64,000 nt of DNA from Nomia melanderi (lineage: Eukaryota; Arthropoda; Insecta; Hymenoptera; Halictidae): positions 1,981,001 through 2,045,000 of the forward strand of contig NC_135007.1 of the NCBI RefSeq assembly GCF_051020985.1. The letters run 5' to 3'. Numbering within the stretch: position 1 is the first letter of the stretch; the number at the start of each line of letters is the position of its first letter. Under the pieces are notes generated by a model. The model ran no database searches, had not been told where the DNA came from, and saw only the letters and a list, made by a program, of their open reading frames with translations. The translations under genes and the position numbers were made by a program. This document shows, one piece after another, positions 59,832 to 64,000 of the stretch.

Positions 59832-60075
59832 CATATTGTTGACCGGTCACGAGTTAGCTCGTGTTTGCACTTGCATTAGCTATTTCAATTTTTAAAACGC
59901 AGAGCAGTGTCGAATATTGCAAAAGCAAAATATTCAAAGTTATATAAAGGATATATGTAAAGTTTCATTTCAATTAATTATGTATAAAAAGTTTCACTTT
60001 CATATTTAATTACGAAATAATGACCGGTGACATGGGATAGGTTCTGCGGAAAATTGCCGGTCAACAATGTGTTGA
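59828..60075. mobile_element. Family I TTAA miniature element
   Basis: The left end TTAACATATTGTTGACCGGT is matched on the minus strand from the right end by TCAACACATTGTTGACCGGC. The right TTAA has decayed to TTGA. The element is 248 bp and non-coding, and it starts exactly at the TTAA that ends the family H element. Confidence 0.88.
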
Positions 60076-61039
60076 TAAATTGTTAGGGTTTCGAACTTGG
60101 AACGTCTACTGTAAATAATAGACACTTTACAACGACAGCTGTGTTTGTTACGTATTATCACACATGCTTTAACTGAATCATTAGAAACAATTAGGAATGC
60201 TATATTTCTAATAGTAAATTGAATCTACATAAAAAAGCAACGCATCAAAGTCACTGAAACTCGTACATCTACAGCAAGTATACACTGTAGGAAATTACAA
60301 CGAAATAAACTGTATCTAATAAACTTATAGTTTCCTGTATTGTAGAGTTACAGTAAAATTATAAATACCTGAGTTTCTTTTATTTCAGAAGTAGTTATGT
60401 TATAGTTTTTGATTTACACACAGGTGTTAATTTGATTCTGCTTTGATTGAGCAGCTCAGGTGACGTTGCCCAATGTATTCGGGTAAATTTGGTTTCGACT
60501 AATTCCATCCACTGCAGATCTCTAGGAGATAGTTTCTTAGATTCGAACACTCCAGCTTATCGCCGAGCATGACACTCAAATGTTCGAGGACCTATTACCT
60601 ACTAATCAGTATCAGGATCAGTAATCACACCTACTTGTTGCGGACTATGGTAGATACAAAGTGGGAACTCTGCATTGAGCTCTGGAGTTTCTCTTAGCTG
60701 CGATTCGAATACTCATTTCAGGTTTAGAATTACCTTTCCTCTTTTATTTAATTCTAAGACGAGAACTCTAATTGCGCTACGACTCACACTCTTGCAATTA
60801 ATAAAAATTTGAATTCTCTACAGAAGGACTTTAATATTCACTCATAGAATTTAGGTTTAATTTTCCTTCCTGTAACTATGTATGTCTATCAATCGATTTT
60901 CTATTAAAAAACCAATTATGAAACCTTCAAAACTTCGTCCCTAATTTCAATCTTCATTTGTGAACTGTTATTAACAAAGGAGGGAAATGCAATTTTTACC
61001 TTAGATTTGTAATAATTATAAAATATCAATTAATGTTGT
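60076..61039. other. No recognised gene
   Basis: A/T-rich to mixed composition. The GC-richer part at about 60420-60720 has no frame of note and no tRNA-like structure that I could find. Confidence 0.45.
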
Positions 61040-61198
61040 TTAACACTTTGCCTGCCATGTTATCCAAATTGTGAGACGCAACTTTTTTTTATAGACTTAA
61101 GAGTTAATTTTCTCGGTGTTATTTCGTTAAGAAAGTTGTTTCGACTGCGTTGGATTATAATGAGTACAGATTCCATGATTCCACAGTCAATATGTTAA
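61040..61198. mobile_element. Family B-like TTAA miniature element, shortened
   Basis: The left end TTAACACTTTGCCTGCCATG and the right end CCACAGTCAATATGTTAA are inverted and degenerate, with TTAA on both sides. The ends resemble families B and D. At 159 bp it lacks most of the shared family B interior, so membership is tentative. Confidence 0.65.
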
Positions 61199-62504
61199 AG
61201 AAAACATCTTACAGTTGTGTATTTTAATTCTTAACTACTGCTTCGAAAACTTTTTTTACAAATTTCATACATCGAATATGAGAATTCTTAATGTTCTGAA
61301 CAATGTAACGTCCATCGACACGAACAGATAACACGAATGCGTTTAATATAGCAAATAAATGTTTTTAACTGAATAATAAATAATTTTATAAACTGATACC
61401 TGAGGGATACTATTGATTGTAGAGTGTACAATAAGGTATAAATATGAAAAGTCAGCATCATTTGTAATATATCCTTTCCCGTTTCCAATAATACGCTTTC
61501 GTACATAATAGTTGTGGATATCATACGATGGATTTAATGATCGAAAGTGTAGCTGTTCCACCGGAATCGATTGATATTTGCACGAATACTGTAACTCGAC
61601 TCTTTGATCTCGAACTGAAAACGCTTGAGAAAGCTCGAACGGAACGCTCTGTCAATTGATTTTTCCCGTCTTTTTCCTTCCTGATTCCTTTAATCAAACT
61701 ACTGCTTGTCGAAATCGTTTCATTTGGACCTATTCGTCTTTCCGTAATACCAATTGTCACCTGGTAGCACGTGCAAGATATTTGGCATTTTTATCTTTTA
61801 TTCCGTTCATTCTAGATCTCAAACATTTTAGCAAAATAATATCGCTAAATGAGGGAGGTAAACGTGCCGCCAAACTAAATGGATATTTTGAAAATGAAAT
61901 AAAAATTCTTTGGAATGATTGCTAAAACTAACTTTGAACAACTTAATAACTAATTTAAACAGAGTTTCAAAACTTATTACCTTCAAAAGTAACGCTGTCT
62001 CATATCAGTACCTGTATTTCTACTAGTCTGATTTTGTTTTTATTTGGAAAAAGTCAAAAGTTTACATGTCTGTAAACAGTTAAAAAATATTCCAGTGGAT
62101 CACCTTTTAATGCCAATTAATATTTTACCGGCCGAATGGGAGATCTTCCACTTTTCCCTTAGCAACGAATTGCCATTTATTTTGTTTAATTTTCTATTTT
62201 GTTATTTAGTGAGTCTTGAATTGGGGATACTTTCAATTCAATAAATACCTTTCTTGCTTTTGTAAAACACAATTTTTAATAAAATCTGTTGAATGAGTTC
62301 TATTAAAGTTAATAAAAGAGATTATAATTATTGTTTTTTTAGGCGTTTGTGTAAGTGTCAAATATGAAATTAAGGCAGGAGGAATTTTGAAAAATGTAGC
62401 CTATTTTAAACTATACTCAAGAATTTTGTTTTGGAAACAATTTCTCGGATTGAAGAGATTTTCTTTTATTTCAATATAGATTTATTGGACCAAAACAAAA
62501 TATT
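61199..62504. other. No recognised gene
   Basis: Overlapping frames at 61521-61925 (79 residues minus, 89 residues plus) cover a less A/T-rich patch. Neither shows a known domain, so an exon cannot be supported or excluded. The rest is A/T-rich. Confidence 0.4.
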
Positions 62505-62709
62505 TTAACACTAAAACTACAAGACGGATCAAATTGACCCAGTATTTAAATTATGAAGGTATCATTGTAAAAGATTTTAAATTAAAATTTGATACAAAGA
62601 TTTAGACACAAGACTAGAAGATCCTTCAAATCTCAAGGAACATATTGTTCTAATTTGTATAAGAAATTGAAAATAAGTCATTCTAATTGCTCGGTAGTTG
62701 TAGTGTTAA
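62505..62709. mobile_element. Family F TTAA miniature element, copy 2
   Basis: The left end TTAACACTAAAACTACAAGA and the right end CTCGGTAGTTGTAGTGTTAA are inverted, with TTAA on both sides. The right end is identical to that of the copy at 44186. The element is 205 bp and non-coding. Confidence 0.88.
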
Positions 62710-62989
62710 AACGCCAGGTACCGGTAAATCATAGTAGAATGTAGGGAAAGATGATTCTGCATGAAAAAATAAATCGACAATATGAAATAAACTTTATTCT
62801 CAGGAGGTTTCGCGTACAAAATAATCACGATTAAAAATTTGTAACGTGCATGGGTTACTTCTTGTAAATGGTAAAGCTTGTTTGTACAACCAAATTACGA
62901 AACCGATTATCTTGAGAAGGATGTCTCCAATGGAAAAATATTATTCTATTTATTGTTTACATTTTTTAAATTGTTCCTTAAAAGACTGG
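62710..62989. other. A/T-rich spacer
   Basis: No feature was recognised. Confidence 0.5.
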
Positions 62990-63260
62990 TGACACATTCA
63001 AATATTGGAGAAGTAGAGGCAGACAAAAAGAGACGAAAATAAAGAAAATATAAAGAGTAGTGGATTGGTTAAAAAAGGAGATGGGGATGTAGATAGCAGG
63101 AGGGAAAACTGTGAAAGAGGTTCCAAAGAATTTGAAAGGGAAAATGATGAAAAAGATAACATGGCGGAAGAAAAGTATGAAGAAAAGAAACAAAGCATAT
63201 AAGGGTATAAAAAAAGAATATAAGAAACTGGGTGAAGAGAATAAAGCAGATAAAAGGAGT
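62990..63260 (+). other. Purine-rich block, possible LINE ORF1 fragment
   Basis: The plus strand is almost entirely A and G for about 270 bp. One frame reads through about 45 highly charged residues, including KKGDGDVDSRRENCERGSKE, before a stop. The character matches the minus-strand LINE remnant at 29.2-31.0 kb. No specific domain was recognised, so this is suggestive only. Minus-strand frames here are phenylalanine- and serine-rich shadows. Confidence 0.3.
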
Positions 63261-63331
63261 AGGTATTGAAATTATTTCCCAAAATTTGAGTACAACCGAG
63301 AAGACAATTATTCTGTAATATTATATGTATG

Positions 63332-63504
63332 TATAGGTTGACCCACTTAAGTCGATCCACTCAAACACTTTGAAAACTATTGATGGTTCTAAACAATGCA
63401 TTAGCCAAAAGTTAAATGGTTTCTTTTACCTAACATGTTTATTTAGTATCATTAATAATGCCCAAGATATTCGAATGGACGGTTTTTATTGAGTTACCCT
63501 ATAT
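63332..63504. mobile_element. Small element with TATAGG(G/T)T ends
   Basis: The left end TATAGGTTGACCCA and the minus-strand right end TATAGGGTAACTCA match at 11 of 14 positions. A similar end, TATAGGGTGACTCA, occurs alone at about 34649. The element is about 173 bp with a non-coding interior. Superfamily unassigned; a TA target is possible. Confidence 0.45.
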
Positions 63505-64000
63505 AAAAGTAAAAAATATAGATCAACATTTTTTCATATAATACTTCGTTTTTCGAAATAATCACATTTGAAAATATAATAACTTACAGTTTCCACTTCT
63601 TATAGCAGTATATAGTACTCACTATATCAGACACACATTCCAAGTCAATTATCTGGGAAATGAAGCATCTTACGAGAAAAATTATTCTGTTTTCGATTTA
63701 TCTTTTTTACGTAGGTTCACTCATTTCTCGTGTTTTACAATTTAACTCTTTGCCTTATAACAACGTGTCAGTTTATAACAACATGATTTAAAAAAACATA
63801 AATATTATTCGATTCATTCGAGTTTGAAGTCAATCCTATTCTTCTGTAATCAATTATTATACTTAAGAGCAAACATAAATATAGAATATGCCTACAATTT
63901 TTTTCTTTTCCCGATAAATTAATAACAAAGTAGTTGTATCGATCAGAGTTGAGAAAGATATCGACAGGCAACTGGTTAAGAAACACTCTCTATATGGACG
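63505..64000. other. A/T-rich stretch without recognised gene
   Basis: The 72-residue minus-strand frame at 63768-63986 is I/N/L-rich and unrecognised. Nothing else was seen to the end of the window. Confidence 0.5.

Noticed and set aside
1..64000. tRNA or rRNA genes, and TTAGG telomeric arrays
   Set aside because: Scanning for GGTTCGAAnnC-type T-arms, cloverleaf contexts and TTAGG runs gave only isolated partial matches.

Overview
The window looks like AT-rich, gene-poor nuclear DNA from an insect. A hymenopteran is my best guess. That rests on the overall A+T richness, a decayed mariner transposon, a decayed insect-type non-LTR retrotransposon and many short TTAA-flanked inverted-repeat elements. 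The species call is inference. I found no host protein-coding exon I would defend: long reading frames are short, unspliced, low in family resemblance, and several lie inside repeats. There are no bacterial-style operons, no CRISPR array, and no tRNA or rRNA gene that I could see. The stretch is best read as intergenic or large-intron sequence.

Layout. 1-7.5 kb: mostly unstructured AT-rich DNA with a truncated TTAA element at the left edge, a fold-back element (3.27-3.62 kb), a small inverted-repeat element (5.09-5.42 kb), a direct duplication and an (ATTT)n microsatellite. 7.7-8.5 kb: CpG-rich block followed by a dispersed hairpin repeat. 11.53-11.62 kb: a near-perfect 41-position hairpin that looks like a microRNA precursor or a tiny palindromic element. 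14.8-15.3 kb: pogo/Tigger-like element. 16.3-20.3 kb: the most CpG-rich part, with a CCAAT box, CRE-like and E-box motifs, interrupted by TTAA elements; this is the best candidate for a host promoter or noncoding first exon. 20-28 kb: TTAA elements, including a pair sharing one TTAA, a dispersed repeat, and a second Tigger-like remnant. 29.2-31.0 kb: minus-strand non-LTR (LINE) remnant. 33.2-33.6 kb: another pogo/Tigger-like element. 36.35-37.28 kb: a solo LTR with a 4-bp target duplication, an internal minisatellite and two TATA boxes, sitting in or next to a partial TTAA element. 37.9-47.4 kb: TTAA elements, one of which is split by a 0.9-kb GC-rich insertion. 47.6-48.35 kb: internally deleted mariner with a dead transposase. 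50.9-53.5 kb: second hairpin repeat, a Stowaway-like element and a long inverted repeat. 55.7-56.2 kb: GC-rich block. 58.4-63.5 kb: two more TTAA pairs joined through a shared TTAA, smaller tandem repeats, and a purine-rich block.

How it fits together. The dominant theme is TTAA-targeting miniature elements, which I attribute to non-autonomous piggyBac-type transposons. I count about 22 copies or fragments in roughly ten end-sequence families. In four places the right-end TTAA of one element is also the left-end TTAA of an element of a different family. Tc1/mariner-type elements (mariner, pogo/Tigger-like, Stowaway-like), one LTR retrotransposon relic and one LINE relic make up the rest. No intact transposase was recognised, so if any of these miniature elements move, the enzyme must be supplied from elsewhere in the genome.
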